64,000 nucleotides of DNA from Methanoculleus taiwanensis (GCF_004102725.1 NZ_LHQS01000001.1:849327-913326), one strand, 5' to 3'. Shown: positions 1 through 9,521, counted from the first letter of the stretch. Translations and numbers: made by a program. The notes: generated by a model not told the origin, from the letters alone.

Positions 1-1
1 G

Positions 2-76
2 CAGTATGTTACCGCGAACGGGCCCGCAGCCGCTGCGGAATTTGCCGACGTGATCTTATCGAAGCTGGCATGCTAA
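2..76 (+). CDS. C-terminal end of an unidentified gene, cut by the window edge
   Basis: An open frame runs from the window edge to a TAA at 74-76 and gives 24 residues ending in FADVILSKLAC. Its stop overlaps the ATG of the following glycosyltransferase (ATGCTAA), the usual sign of translational coupling, so this is probably the last part of a real upstream gene in the same operon. The fragment faintly resembles the end of HAD-type phosphatases, but it is too short to name. Confidence 0.5.
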   Translation, partial: QYVTANGPAAAAEFADVILSKLAC

Positions 77-777
77 GCGACTCGGCGCAGGTGCATCCGT
101 GGGATTGTACGCTGGTGATCCCTGCTTACAACGAGGAGGCGCGAATACAAAACCTCCTCTCCGACGTCTCGTCTTTTGCGGGAGAACTGATATTCGTCTG
201 CGACGGGACGGACTCGACCGCCGATATCATCCGTGCGTTTGCAGGCGAGCGGCCGCAGCTTCGTATCCGCTGCCTTGTCTTCGATCACCGCCTCGGAAAA
301 GGCGGGGGGGTGCTTGCCGGGATGAAGGCTTCCGGGGGGAGATACGTCGGGTACATGGATGCCGACGGGTCGACGGCGATCGATCAGATGGTCTGCCTCT
401 TCGACCGCCTCGGGAAGGCGGATGGTGCGATCGGCTCCCGGTGGGTTCCGGGCGCAGTCCTCGTGGTGAAACAGAGCCTCACGCGGCGGGTGCAGAGCCG
501 CCTCTTCAACCTGATCGTGAAGGTGCTCTTCGGGCTCGAGTATCGCGATACCCAGTGCGGCGCGAAGGTCTTCCGGCGAGAGGCGCTCGAGGCTGTTTTC
601 CCCGATCTCCGGGCGACGGGATTTGAGTTCGATGTCGAACTGCTCTGGCGGCTGCGGCAGAAGGGTTTCTCTGTCGACGAGATCTCGATTGTCTGGGAGA
701 ATAAGGACGCATCGAAGGTCGGTGGATCCGATGTCTTCGGGATGCTCACCGGAATGCTGCGTCTCCGGCTCGGGTGA
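70..777 (+). CDS. Family 2 glycosyltransferase (dolichyl-phosphate sugar synthase-like)
   Basis: A 235-residue GT-A fold glycosyltransferase. It opens with the GT2 nucleotide-sugar motif LVIPAYNEEARI (about residues 16-27) and has a metal-binding DADGS motif near residue 98, followed by RDTQCGAKVFRREAL, typical of enzymes that load a sugar onto a polyprenyl phosphate for N-glycosylation or surface glycolipids. There is no membrane segment, so it should work at the inner membrane face as a peripheral enzyme. The ATG overlaps the upstream stop. The sugar and lipid acceptor cannot be told from sequence. Confidence 0.85.
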   Translation: MLSDSAQVHPWDCTLVIPAYNEEARIQNLLSDVSSFAGELIFVCDGTDSTADIIRAFAGERPQLRIRCLVFDHRLGKGGGVLAGMKASGGRYVGYMDADGSTAIDQMVCLFDRLGKADGAIGSRWVPGAVLVVKQSLTRRVQSRLFNLIVKVLFGLEYRDTQCGAKVFRREALEAVFPDLRATGFEFDVELLWRLRQKGFSVDEISIVWENKDASKVGGSDVFGMLTGMLRLRLG

Positions 778-903
778 TCCCGGGACGATCACGTAAACCG
801 TATGCTGCTATATAAAAATCGGGCATGATCTCTCGCCGTTTCTCAAAATACTCTTGCTTTTTGAGTATATCTCTCTGCCGTTCCGGAGCCGGAGGAGGGG
901 ATT

Positions 904-1050
904 TCACCCCTGTAGGTACTTCTCCGGGTTTTTCTCGAAGAGCTTCTTACACCCGGGAGCGCAGAAGTAGTACTTCTTCCCCTGGTATTCGGACGTGAAC
1001 GTTGCGGACGCTTCGTCGACGTCCATCTTGCATACCGGATCGACTGCCAT
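904..1050 (-). CDS. YHS-domain mini-protein beside the copper ATPase
   Basis: A 48-residue protein, MAVDPVCKMDVDEAS..., with the YHS pattern: DPVCKM at the start, a GKKYYFC segment and CKKLFEKNPEKY. YHS modules bind metals and occur either fused to or next to heavy-metal P-type ATPases. The ATG at 1050 is preceded by GGAGG about 8 nt upstream and lies only 7 bp after the copper ATPase stop, so the two genes form an operon. The two Cys residues in the FCAPGC segment and that in PVCKM are the likely metal ligands. Function (copper delivery or sensing for the pump) is inferred. Confidence 0.9.
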   Translation of the reverse strand: MAVDPVCKMDVDEASATFTSEYQGKKYYFCAPGCKKLFEKNPEKYLQG

Positions 1051-1057
1051 GATTCAT

Positions 1058-3511
1058 TCATCCTCCGCGTGGCAGGACTCCTCTCTTCGCCGGTGGTATA
1101 TATGCTTTGAGCAGCAGCGAGAGCGAGACCACGGTGACGGAGCTCAAGGCCATCGCAAGTGCCGCGAGCTCGGGCTGGAACATGATCCCGAAGAGCGGGT
1201 AGAGGACGCCTGCGGCGACCGGGATTAAGAGGGCATTATAGGCGAACGCCCAGAAGATATTCTGCTTGATCCGGCCCATCACCTTCCGCGAGAGCTGGAC
1301 TGCGGCCACGGCGTCCGTAAGATCGTCCTTGATCAGCACGATATCCCCGCTCTCGATGGCGACATCCGTGCCGCTTCCGATGGCGATGCCGACGTCCGCC
1401 CGGGCGAGCGCGGGCGCATCGTTGATCCCGTCCCCGACGAAGGCCACGCTCTCTCCCTTCTCCTGGAGTCTCTGCACCTCGCGTGCTTTATCCTCCGGCA
1501 GCACGTCGGCGAGCACCGTATCGATCCCGATCTGCCGGGCGATGGCGTTCGCCGTCCGGGCGTTGTCGCCGGTGATCATCATCACGGAGAGCCCCATCCT
1601 CTTCAGGTCGGCGACGGCGGCCTCGCTCGTCGGCTTGAGGGTATCGGCGATCCCGATGATGCCCGCGAGTTTCCCGTCTCCGGCGACGAGGACGGCGGTC
1701 TTCCCCTCGTCCTGCAGGCGGCCGATCGCATCAGCGCTCGACGGTGCGAGGGAGACGTTCCGCTCCTCCAGAAATGCGGGGTTCCCGATGAGCACGAGCG
1801 TCCCGTCCACGGCAGCACTGACGCCCCGGCCGCCGAAGGTGGCAAAGTTCGTCGCCTCGCCGAGGGGGATACCGATGGCATCAGCCTTTCTGACGATAGC
1901 CTCGGCGAGCGGGTGCTGCGAGTTCCTCTCGACGCTCGCGGCAAGGCCGATGAGCCTCTCTTCGTCCATACCGGCCGCTACAACATCGGTGACGTCGGGT
2001 TTTCCCCGGGTGAGCGTCCCGGTCTTGTCAAAGACGATCGTCGTCAGGTGCTCGGAGACTTCGAGCGCCTCACCGTTCCTGATCAGCACGCCGATCTCCG
2101 CTCCCCGTCCGATCCCGACGGTGACGGCCGTCGGGGTTGCAAGGCCGAGCGCACAGGGGCAGGCGACGACGAGGATCGAGATGAGCACGGTGAGCGAGAA
2201 GAGGAGCGTCGCGTCGAGGGCGACATACCAGGCGGCGAACGCGGCGATAGCGATCGTGAGGACGACCGGGATGAAGTAACTCACCGCCGTGTCGGCGATC
2301 CGCTGGACCGGCGGCTTTGATCCCTGGGCATCCTTCACCAGCCTGATGATCTGCGAGAGCGCCGTATAGCGGCCGATTCGTGTCGCCTGCACTCTGAGAA
2401 CTCCGCTCGTGTTCAGCGTTCCGCCGACGGCCTCGTCTCCGGGCTGTTTGTAGACGGGGATCGACTCGCCCGTGATCATCGACTCGTCGACTGCGCTCTC
2501 GCCACCCACGACCGCTCCGTCGACCGGCACCTTCTCGCCGGGCCTGACCAGCAGGACGTCGCCGACCTCTACGTCGTCTATCGCCACCTCCTCCTCGCGT
2601 CCGTCCCGGATCACCGTTGCGGTTTTCGGCTGCAGGCCGACCAGTTTTTTAATTGCATCCGAGGTTCTGCCTTTCGCCCGCGCTTCCAGGTAGCGGCCGA
2701 GGGTGAGGAACGAGGCGAGCATCACCGCAGTGTCGTAGAAGTTGAACGCCGGCGTCAGGACGAGACCGAAGGTGCCGAGGATGCTTGCGCCGTACGCGAC
2801 GCCGATACCCATCGAGTACATCACATCCATATTCAGCGTCCGGTGAGAGAGCGCCCCGAGGGCTGCGTGGAAGATTGGGTAACTGACGTAGACGAAGACC
2901 GGAGCGGTGATGACGAGCATGATGAGGTTTATCGAGACCGGGAGATCGACCAGCGCCGGAAGCCCGAGGAGCATCACGAAGAAAAGGGGAATGCTCACGG
3001 CAAAACCGATGGAGAACCGGAGCAGTTTGTCGTGGAGATCCTTCTCCCGCGCACGCTCTTCCGCATCTTCAGCAACCTCCCCCTCGATGCCGAGGTACTG
3101 GTAGCCTGCATCCTCGATCGCCGCCTTCATATCGGCGACGGAGACGGTGGCGGGGGTATAGGTGATATGGGCGTTCTCCGTTGCGAGGTTCACCCGAACA
3201 TCGAGGACACCGTCGAGATCGCGTAAGGAGGCTTCGATCACCTGCACACAGCTCGCACAGACCATGCCGCCGATCTTCAGCGTGATCCTGCTCGTGATGA
3301 CCCCGTATCCGGCCTCGCCCACCGTCCGTTCGATCTCGGTGAGGTTCGTCTTCTCTGGATTATATTCGACGGTTGCGGTCTCCTCCGCAAAGTTTACCCG
3401 GGCATCGTAGACATCATCGCGATCCCGGAGCGCTTTCTCGACGTTAAGAGCGCAGGATGCACAATGCATTCCGGATATCTTGAGATCCGCTCGCTTTCGC
3501 TCCTCCGGCAT
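1058..3511 (-). CDS. copA: Copper-translocating P1B-type ATPase
   Basis: An 817-residue heavy-metal pump. Two N-terminal HMA domains carry GMHCASC (residues 14-20) and GMVCASC (about 80-86); the membrane domain carries the CPC copper motif (about residue 450); the catalytic core has the phosphorylation site DKTGT (about 495) and GDGIND (about 694). It uses ATP to export Cu(I). An in-frame start 45 nt further upstream exists, but the ATG at 3511 follows GGAGGATACAT, a good ribosome binding site, and gives a normal N-terminus. It is co-transcribed with the YHS gene downstream. Confidence 0.95.
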   Translation of the reverse strand: MPEERKRADLKISGMHCASCALNVEKALRDRDDVYDARVNFAEETATVEYNPEKTNLTEIERTVGEAGYGVITSRITLKIGGMVCASCVQVIEASLRDLDGVLDVRVNLATENAHITYTPATVSVADMKAAIEDAGYQYLGIEGEVAEDAEERAREKDLHDKLLRFSIGFAVSIPLFFVMLLGLPALVDLPVSINLIMLVITAPVFVYVSYPIFHAALGALSHRTLNMDVMYSMGIGVAYGASILGTFGLVLTPAFNFYDTAVMLASFLTLGRYLEARAKGRTSDAIKKLVGLQPKTATVIRDGREEEVAIDDVEVGDVLLVRPGEKVPVDGAVVGGESAVDESMITGESIPVYKQPGDEAVGGTLNTSGVLRVQATRIGRYTALSQIIRLVKDAQGSKPPVQRIADTAVSYFIPVVLTIAIAAFAAWYVALDATLLFSLTVLISILVVACPCALGLATPTAVTVGIGRGAEIGVLIRNGEALEVSEHLTTIVFDKTGTLTRGKPDVTDVVAAGMDEERLIGLAASVERNSQHPLAEAIVRKADAIGIPLGEATNFATFGGRGVSAAVDGTLVLIGNPAFLEERNVSLAPSSADAIGRLQDEGKTAVLVAGDGKLAGIIGIADTLKPTSEAAVADLKRMGLSVMMITGDNARTANAIARQIGIDTVLADVLPEDKAREVQRLQEKGESVAFVGDGINDAPALARADVGIAIGSGTDVAIESGDIVLIKDDLTDAVAAVQLSRKVMGRIKQNIFWAFAYNALLIPVAAGVLYPLFGIMFQPELAALAMALSSVTVVSLSLLLKAYIPPAKRGVLPRGG

Positions 3512-3688
3512 ATGTATCCTCCTTGTCCTCCGTTCCCATAAAGGTGCACCCCCCACGCCGCCGCTGTACGTTCTGCCGCGGGTTCCTCTCTTCTATGGGG
3601 GGTGGGGGCGATACTATTCTGCCATTTTTATAGAAAATATTATTATATTGTTCGCCTGCAATGGGAGACCGTTGCGGAGGCGATACTG

Positions 3689-4984
3689 ATGCAGAGGCGA
3701 GATGTGGTTACGGAGGAAGCGCAGGAGAGGAGGCGGTATAACGTCGATCTGCTGCGATCGGAGGGTAATGTGGACGGCTTGATCGAGGCGCTGGAGAGTC
3801 CCGATGCGCTGACCCGCCAGCGTGCCGCCCTGGCGCTCGGCACCATAGGAGACCCGGCGGCGGTCGACCCCCTCATCGGGGCACTCGGCGATCCGGTGGT
3901 GGGTGTGCGGGAGGCTGCCGCCGATTCACTCGCGATGCTGGGGAGTCCGGCGGTCGACCCGCTGATACGGGTGCTCGAAGAACCCGGGTGGAGCGAGAGG
4001 TATGAGCGCCGCGGCGAAGTCCGGGAGGGTATGGCGCAGCACGATATCTTCGGCGGCCCTGCGGACGTAGAGCCTGAAGATAGGGAATCGCTCCGCCGTG
4101 AAAACCTTCCCCAGCATGATATGTATGCTGGGCCCGGGGATATCGGACCGAAGAAGGGCCTCCGGAAGGGGGACATGACCCAGCAGGATCTCCTCGGCGG
4201 GCCTGCGGATGTAGAGCGGAAGGCGAAGGCGGAGTTCCGTGAAGAGCCGCTCCCGCAGCACCAGATGTTCGGCGGACCTGCCGATGTCGGCAGCAGGAAG
4301 GGTCTCCGGCACGGTGATCTGGCGCAGCACGATATTCTCGGCGGCCCTGAGGATGTGCGGGGGCATGAGGCGCTTCATGCGCGGGAGACTATCCCGGGCG
4401 TCGGGCCTGCCAGCACCTGGGGGGTTCAGATCCGGCGGGTCTATGCGGCGGCAATCCTCGGGGAGATCGGAGATGAACGGGCGGTAGAACCCCTCGTTCG
4501 CGCTCTTCGGGATGAGAACGACGATGTGCGGTGCCAGGCGTCCGGAGCGCTCTCGAAGATGACGGGGAGCCTTGCGGTTCCGCCGCTCTCGGATCTGCTC
4601 CGTGACCCCGACCCCGATACCCGGATCGTCGCCGCCGGCGTCCTCGGGGATATCAGGGATCCCGCTGCCGTCGATCCGCTCATAAGGGCGCTTCATGACG
4701 AGAACGACGACGTCAGAGGTGCGGCGGGTGGAGCCCTCGTGCAGATCGGCTCTCCGGCCGTGGAACCCTTAATCAACGCCATGGGGGACGAGAACAAATG
4801 GGTGCGCCTGTACGCGGCAGGAGCGCTCGGGTTCATCGGGGATACCCGTGGACACGATGCTCTCCGGCAGCTGACACAGGATGCTGACCCTGATGTCAGG
4901 AGCGTTGCGGAGGATGCCATTAGCAGGATGCAGGCGCGGTCGGGCACCATGCAGGCACCGCCGCCACCACCCACATCCCGCTGA
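3689..4984 (+). CDS. HEAT/PBS-lyase-repeat protein with a novel internal repeat block
   Basis: A 431-residue protein. Residues 1-110 and 250-415 are HEAT-like (PBS lyase) repeats of the form DPAAVDPLIGALGD, which build a helical solenoid for protein-protein contacts. Between them (residues 115-234) sits a different block of five 23-25-residue units with the core QHDxxGGPADV. The end is a proline tail. The ATG at 3689 has GGAGG 8 nt upstream and is preferred over the ATG at 3602; an A/T-rich TATA element lies at about 3627-3640. The gene stands alone facing hisD. The partner is unknown. Confidence 0.85.
   Translation: MQRRDVVTEEAQERRRYNVDLLRSEGNVDGLIEALESPDALTRQRAALALGTIGDPAAVDPLIGALGDPVVGVREAAADSLAMLGSPAVDPLIRVLEEPGWSERYERRGEVREGMAQHDIFGGPADVEPEDRESLRRENLPQHDMYAGPGDIGPKKGLRKGDMTQQDLLGGPADVERKAKAEFREEPLPQHQMFGGPADVGSRKGLRHGDLAQHDILGGPEDVRGHEALHARETIPGVGPASTWGVQIRRVYAAAILGEIGDERAVEPLVRALRDENDDVRCQASGALSKMTGSLAVPPLSDLLRDPDPDTRIVAAGVLGDIRDPAAVDPLIRALHDENDDVRGAAGGALVQIGSPAVEPLINAMGDENKWVRLYAAGALGFIGDTRGHDALRQLTQDADPDVRSVAEDAISRMQARSGTMQAPPPPPTSR
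4031..4390 (+). repeat. Five-unit in-frame tandem repeat inside the HEAT protein
   Basis: Five units encode residues 115-234. Unit lengths are 25, 23, 25, 23 and 24 residues, and each starts with a core like MAQHDIFGGPADV. Units 2 and 4 share the tail GxxKGLRxGD, while units 1 and 3 share a charged tail, so there is a higher-order period of 48 residues. DNA identity between units is only partial, which suggests an old duplication kept by selection. Confidence 0.85.
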
Positions 4985-4996
4985 TTCCGGCAATAA

Positions 4997-5008
4997 TTCT
5001 TCTTTTTT
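4997..5008 (+). terminator. T-rich terminator after the HEAT gene
   Basis: A pyrimidine run TTCTTCTTTTTT starts 12 nt after the stop codon on the + strand, which fits the T-tract termination signal of archaeal RNA polymerase. There is no hairpin. Confidence 0.45.
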
Positions 5009-5011
5009 CCA

Positions 5012-6259
5012 TTACTGGCGACGGATCCGGACTGATTCTGCGTGAGCGGCGAGCCCCTCGGCGTCGGCGATCGTCTCGACGAGATCCCCTATCGCCTCGA
5101 GCCCTTCACGCGAGATGACCTGCACCGACGAGGTCGTGCAGAAGTGGCGGACGTCGAGTCCCGAGTACTGACGGGCGTATCCGGCAGTCGGAAGAACGTG
5201 GTTTGTCCCCGAGGCGTAGTCGCCGCAGGCGACCGCTGCGTAGGGGCCGACGAAGATGGAACCTGCGTGCCGCACACGGGAGAGGACGGCGAGCGGGTCT
5301 GCCACCTGGATGGAGAGGTGTTCGGGCGCGATGCCGCTTGCAGCCTCGATCGCCTCGTCGAGGTCGCTGACGACGACGAACCCGGAGTTTTCGAGCGCTC
5401 TGGCAATGATCTCTTTACGCTCCGCTGCTCCCGCCATCCGCTCGACGGCGTGCCCGACGGCCTTGGCAACGCCGGCGTCGGTGGTGATGAGGACGCAGGC
5501 CGCCCGGGGGTCGTGCTCCGCCTGTGCCAGGATGTCGGCGGCGATGAACTCGGGGTTCGCCGTGCCGTCGGCGACGATCGCGATCTCGCTTGGACCTGCC
5601 GGGAAGTCGATCTCGGCCTCTTCGCGGAGGAGCATCTTCGCTGCGGTCACGTAGACGTTTCCGGGCCCGACGATCTTCTCGACCTTCGGGATGGTCTCGG
5701 TGCCGAGCGCCATCGCCGCGATCGCCTGTGCCCCGCCGACGCGGTAGATCTCCTCGACTCCGGCGATATCGAGCGCCACCAGGGTAATGGGGTTCGTCGG
5801 CGGTGGCGTGCAGCAGCAGATCTCGGATACGCCCGCAACCCGGGCGGGGACGGTGCACATCAGGGCGGTCGAGGGGTATGCGGCTCTCCCTCCCGGAACG
5901 TAGGCGCCGATCCGCCGGAGCGGCGAGACCTTCTGGCCGAGGATGATCCCGGGTTCGACCTCCCGGAGCCAGAGATCCTCCGGGCGCTGCATCTCGTGAA
6001 ACTCCGTTATCCGTGCTTCCGCCTCGATCAGGCTCTCGACGAGCTGCGTGTCGACCTGTTCGTAGGCCTCCTCACGCTCTTCGTCGGTGACCGCGATCTC
6101 GGCAAGGTCGATGCCGTCGAACTTCTTCGTAAGGTCGTAGAGTGCCGCGTCTCCCTCCGCCCGTACTCTCCCGATGATCTCGGAGGCCGATCCCTTCGCC
6201 GCGTCGAGGCTCGAGCGCCGCCCGGCAATCCACGTATCGATATCCAGCGCCTTCCACAT
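5012..6259 (-). CDS. hisD: Histidinol dehydrogenase
   Basis: A 415-residue enzyme for the last two steps of histidine synthesis (L-histidinol to histidine, two NAD+, zinc-dependent). The HisD signatures GPGNVYVTAAKMLL, FPAGPSEIAIVAD and QAEHDPRA are present, with normal family length. I start at the ATG at 6259 (MWKALDIDTW): no ribosome binding site precedes it, but a TATA-like element on the minus strand at about 6282-6293 lies the right distance away for a leaderless mRNA. A longer form from 6319 is open. No other his gene is nearby. Confidence 0.95.
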   Translation of the reverse strand: MWKALDIDTWIAGRRSSLDAAKGSASEIIGRVRAEGDAALYDLTKKFDGIDLAEIAVTDEEREEAYEQVDTQLVESLIEAEARITEFHEMQRPEDLWLREVEPGIILGQKVSPLRRIGAYVPGGRAAYPSTALMCTVPARVAGVSEICCCTPPPTNPITLVALDIAGVEEIYRVGGAQAIAAMALGTETIPKVEKIVGPGNVYVTAAKMLLREEAEIDFPAGPSEIAIVADGTANPEFIAADILAQAEHDPRAACVLITTDAGVAKAVGHAVERMAGAAERKEIIARALENSGFVVVSDLDEAIEAASGIAPEHLSIQVADPLAVLSRVRHAGSIFVGPYAAVACGDYASGTNHVLPTAGYARQYSGLDVRHFCTTSSVQVISREGLEAIGDLVETIADAEGLAAHAESVRIRRQ

Positions 6260-6419
6260 GGGAGAGATGGTTGTCAGGCCCTGATTATTACGGTTTCGAT
6301 AGAGCGGCGTGCCGGGCACGACGGAACGGGAACGGCGGGATGGGGTGTGGAGCCGGGGCAGTTATCCGTTGTGCGAACTGTAGAAGAGACTCCTGGAGAA
6401 TAGCGTGGAATACCGGTTT

Positions 6420-6435
6420 GTTAACCCGGTTATAT
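6420..6435 (+). promoter_or_regulatory. Putative Mo/W operator, site 1 (upstream of tup operon)
   Basis: GTTAACCCGGTTATAT, a match to GTTAAY-N4-TTA-N2-T, ends 70 nt before tupA. It sits just upstream of A/T-rich promoter sequence (about 6444-6482). The same element precedes the other Mo/W units in this window. Confidence 0.55.
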
Positions 6436-6505
6436 CTACTCCATATTTATTTAACTTGTTTTATAATAATATTAATATACTATTGGTGGGGTAGTGGCAG
6501 ACCCT

Positions 6506-7456
6506 ATGACTCCGAAATCATGGATGCCCCGTGTGGGTATCGTGGCATTGCTGGTGCTGATCTGTTGCACGGCGTGGGCCTGCGCCCAGCCGGTCGGCAC
6601 CGAACAGACATCCGAACCGGCGAATCCGGATGTCCTGCGAATTGCAACGACGACGAGCCTCTACGACACCGGGCTGCTCGACGAGCTCGAAGCTATGTAC
6701 GAGAACATGAGCGGCGTCGACGTGCAGATCACCTCGACCGGCACCGGGCAGGCACTCGAACTTGGAGAGCGCTGCGATGTGGACGTCGTCCTCGTGCATG
6801 CACCATCGCTTGAACAGCAGTTCATCGATGAGGGCTACGGCGTCAACCAGCGCTGTTTTGCCTACAATAACTTCATCATCGTCGGGCCGCCGGACGATCC
6901 GGCAGGCATCATGAACATGACTCCCACCGAAGCGTTCCAGGCGATCTACCAGGCCGGCACGGGTGGGACCGAGGGCGTGCAGTTCGTGTCCCGTGGTGAT
7001 GAATCCGGAACAAACACCCGGGAGATACAGATCTGGGAAGCCGCCGGATACAACTACACCGATGATATCCGGGACTCCGGCAATTGGTACCTTGAATCCG
7101 GAAGCGGGATGGGCGAGACGCTGACGCTCACCAACGAGAGAGGTGCCTACACACTCTCCGACATCGGAACGTTCCTCTCATTCCAGCAGGACCTCGATCT
7201 TGAGCAGCTCGTTACCGAAGGAGACGATCTCCTGAACCGCTACAGCGTCATGCAGGTGAACCCGGATACCTGCCCGAGCGTGAACTACCCCGAGGCGGTG
7301 AACTTCACGAACTGGCTCATCTCGAACGACACCAAACAGTTCATCGGTGAGTATGGCATGGAGGAGTTCGGTCAGCCGCTCTTCACGCCTCTGTATCCGC
7401 CGGAGTGCACAGAGCCGCCCTTCAACTGCACCTGTGCCGAGAATGTGACTGTATAA
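6506..7456 (+). CDS. tupA: Tungstate ABC transporter binding protein, TupA type, copy 1
   Basis: A 316-residue secreted oxyanion-binding protein. After a hydrophobic signal ending at a Cys (AWAC) comes the TupA hallmark RIATTTSLYDTGLL, then TSTGTGQALELGERCDVDVVLVHAP, which in the family forms the tungstate pocket. It shares most of its length with the next gene, so the pair is a tandem duplication. A GTG 12 nt upstream of the chosen ATG could also start it; a G-rich stretch at 6485-6491 serves neither start perfectly. Likely regulated through the element at 6420. Choice of tungstate over molybdate comes from the family. Confidence 0.9.
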   Translation: MTPKSWMPRVGIVALLVLICCTAWACAQPVGTEQTSEPANPDVLRIATTTSLYDTGLLDELEAMYENMSGVDVQITSTGTGQALELGERCDVDVVLVHAPSLEQQFIDEGYGVNQRCFAYNNFIIVGPPDDPAGIMNMTPTEAFQAIYQAGTGGTEGVQFVSRGDESGTNTREIQIWEAAGYNYTDDIRDSGNWYLESGSGMGETLTLTNERGAYTLSDIGTFLSFQQDLDLEQLVTEGDDLLNRYSVMQVNPDTCPSVNYPEAVNFTNWLISNDTKQFIGEYGMEEFGQPLFTPLYPPECTEPPFNCTCAENVTV

Positions 7457-7512
7457 ACGCTGTCCCCCTGTCAATGAATGCGGACCGATCCCGCCACCCG
7501 TGCCGCAAGGTG

Positions 7513-7535
7513 CGGGCGGCGGGTGTCGCCGCCCG
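7513..7535 (+). terminator. GC-rich hairpin after tupA copy 1
   Basis: A perfect 9-bp inverted repeat, CGGGCGGCG and CGCCGCCCG, with a 5-nt loop, lies 57 nt after the tupA stop. There is no T-run behind it, so it may be a processing or mRNA-stabilising structure rather than a terminator. Confidence 0.5.
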
Positions 7536-7719
7536 TGGCCGTGACTCCATCTCCTTTGTCCGGAACGTAGCCGGTGCACGCTGTTTACGGCCTTCGCATC
7601 CCCTGGGAAGGTGGAATCTATGATCTCCGCAGGTACTGTCGTGAGCAGATCAGTAAGCTTCCTGCCGGCATAAAGGGGCAAGGAGATTATCTTAACCCTG
7701 ACTAAAACTCTGCGGAAAG

Positions 7720-7729
7720 TTATATATAC
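7720..7729 (+). promoter_or_regulatory. TATA box of tupA copy 2
   Basis: TATATATA at 7721-7728 is centred about 31 nt before the ATG at 7756, so transcription should begin a few nucleotides before the start codon. This implies a separate, almost leaderless promoter for the second tupA. Confidence 0.55.
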
Positions 7730-7755
7730 TGGGTCAATCTTCCCTGACAACTGCT

Positions 7756-8742
7756 ATGAGGCCGAAACTGACGCTACTTATGGCCGGTATTGCCGTACTT
7801 GCTGTCATCGCTGCCATGTCTGCAGGATGCACCGGGACGGCGCCGGGAAACGAAACGCCGAACGCGACGACGAATGCGACACCTACCGGGACGGCAGGGG
7901 CCGCCGGCGGTGACATGACCCTCCGTATTGCCACGACGACGAGCCTTGAGAACACCGGGCTTCTCGCCGCACTTGAAGAGCAGTATGAGAACCTGACCGG
8001 TGTCGACCTGCAGATCACCGCACAGGGCACCGGGCAGGCGCTCGAACTCGGAGAGCGCTGTGATGTGGACGTCGTCCTCGTGCATGCCCCGCCGCTCGAA
8101 GAGGAGTTCATCGACGGAGGCTACGGTATCGATCACCGCTGTTTCGCCTATAATTTCTTCATCATTGTCGGGCCCGAGGATGATCCCGCCGGAATCCGGG
8201 GGGCACAGCCTGAAGAGGCCTTCCAGACGCTGTATCAACTCGGGACGAACAACACCGAAGGTGTAGCGTTCGTATCCCGTGGTGACAACTCCGGGACACA
8301 CTCCCAGGAGAAGGCGATCTGGGAGGCTGCTGGATACAACTACACCGAGGATATCCAGAACTCCGGCACTTGGTACATCGAGGCCGGCAGGAGCATGGGC
8401 GAGACGCTGACGCTTGCCAACGAGGAGCAGGGTTACGTCCTGACCGACGAGGGGACGTATCTTTCGTTCCGGCAGAACCTCGATCTGGTGCCGATCGTCG
8501 AGCAGGGCGATGAGCTGCTGAACCGCTACAGTGTCATGGCAGTGAACCCGGATACCTGCCCGAGCGTGAACTATGCTGAGGCGGTGAACTTCATCAACTG
8601 GCTCACATCCGACGAGACGAAGCAGTTCATCGGTGAGTTCGGTGTCGAAGAGTTCGGTCAACCGCTCTTCACGCCGCTGTATGCACCGCAGTGCACGGAG
8701 CCGCCCTTCAACTGCACCTGTGCCGAAAACGTAACTGCGTAA
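7756..8742 (+). CDS. tupA: Tungstate ABC transporter binding protein, TupA type, copy 2
   Basis: A 328-residue lipoprotein: signal peptide with lipobox SAGC (Cys at about residue 24), then a Thr/Asn-rich linker probably glycosylated, then the TupA domain starting RIATTTSLENTGLL. It closely resembles copy 1, including the ends FGQPLFTPLY and EPPFNCTCAENVT. The linker and lipobox are better formed than in copy 1. It lies directly before the permease gene tupB and is the more likely main partner of TupBC. Confidence 0.93.
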   Translation: MRPKLTLLMAGIAVLAVIAAMSAGCTGTAPGNETPNATTNATPTGTAGAAGGDMTLRIATTTSLENTGLLAALEEQYENLTGVDLQITAQGTGQALELGERCDVDVVLVHAPPLEEEFIDGGYGIDHRCFAYNFFIIVGPEDDPAGIRGAQPEEAFQTLYQLGTNNTEGVAFVSRGDNSGTHSQEKAIWEAAGYNYTEDIQNSGTWYIEAGRSMGETLTLANEEQGYVLTDEGTYLSFRQNLDLVPIVEQGDELLNRYSVMAVNPDTCPSVNYAEAVNFINWLTSDETKQFIGEFGVEEFGQPLFTPLYAPQCTEPPFNCTCAENVTA

Positions 8743-8811
8743 CAGCAGAAGGGGAGACCTCGGGGGCATAATGGCTGAGAGAGAAAATGCTTGCCGTACC
8801 GGTGAACCCTC

Positions 8812-9516
8812 ATGGTAGATGGGATCACCGAGAGCACTATCGTGCAGGGATTCATCCAGGCGATCGAACTCATCGTATCGGGCAACCCCGAAGTGGTGGA
8901 GATCACGGTGCGGTCGCTCTATATCTCCCTCTCTGCAACCTTTTTCGCCGCCATAGTAGCGCTGCCGCTCGGGGCGCTCATCTACTTCAAGGAGTTCCGG
9001 GGCAAGCAGGCACTCGTCAACATTCTGCAGACACTCTTTGCGATGCCCACGGTTATTATCGGACTTTTCGTCTTTCTGATGCTCTCACGCTCGGGGCCGT
9101 TCGGATTTCTCAATCTTCTCTTCACTCCGGGAGGTATGATCGTTGCACAGACGATCCTGATCATCCCGCTCATCATGGGGCTTACCGTCTCGGCGCTCTC
9201 CAGCATCGACCGGGAGATGCGCTATACCATCATCTCGCTCGGCGCAAGCTCGCTCCAGTCGGTTCTGACGGTTCTCAAGGAGGCGCGGTTTGCCATCATC
9301 TCGGTCGTCCTCCTCGGGTTCGGGCGCGCTATCGCTGAGGTGGGGACGGTGATGATCGTCGGCGGCAACATCCGGGGGTTCACCCGCGTCCTGACGACGG
9401 CGATCGCCCTGAACACCTCGATGGGGAACTTCCCTTTCTCGATTGCGCTCGGGATCATCCTGCTTGTCGTAGCGCTCGGGGTGAACATCGTGCTGAGCGT
9501 GGTGCAGCGGAGGTGA
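8812..9516 (+). CDS. tupB: Tungstate ABC transporter permease, TupB type
   Basis: A 234-residue membrane permease with about five to six hydrophobic segments and the cytoplasmic EAA-type loop (SLGASSLQSVLTVLKEARF through GFGRAIAEVGTVMIVGGN) that docks the ATPase. The start ATG has GGTGA about 6 nt upstream. Its stop is followed at once by the ribosome binding site of the ATPase gene. The family moves tungstate across the membrane as a dimer. Confidence 0.93.
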   Translation: MVDGITESTIVQGFIQAIELIVSGNPEVVEITVRSLYISLSATFFAAIVALPLGALIYFKEFRGKQALVNILQTLFAMPTVIIGLFVFLMLSRSGPFGFLNLLFTPGGMIVAQTILIIPLIMGLTVSALSSIDREMRYTIISLGASSLQSVLTVLKEARFAIISVVLLGFGRAIAEVGTVMIVGGNIRGFTRVLTTAIALNTSMGNFPFSIALGIILLVVALGVNIVLSVVQRR

Positions 9517-9521
9517 CGCCT

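Larger units (their letters stand above)
7457..7755. other. Spacer between the two tupA genes with a hairpin and its own promoter
   Basis: These 299 bp hold no credible gene. They contain a GC-rich hairpin just after tupA copy 1 and a TATA element just before copy 2, so the two paralogues may be produced at different levels or under different conditions. A TTAAC half-site is present at about 7692, but it does not match the full Mo/W element. Confidence 0.6.

Noticed and set aside
8743-8811. GGCTGAGAGA before tupB, like part of a thiamine riboswitch
   Set aside because: Only the CTGAGA piece fits; the second conserved half of the TPP aptamer is missing and the downstream gene is a tungstate permease.
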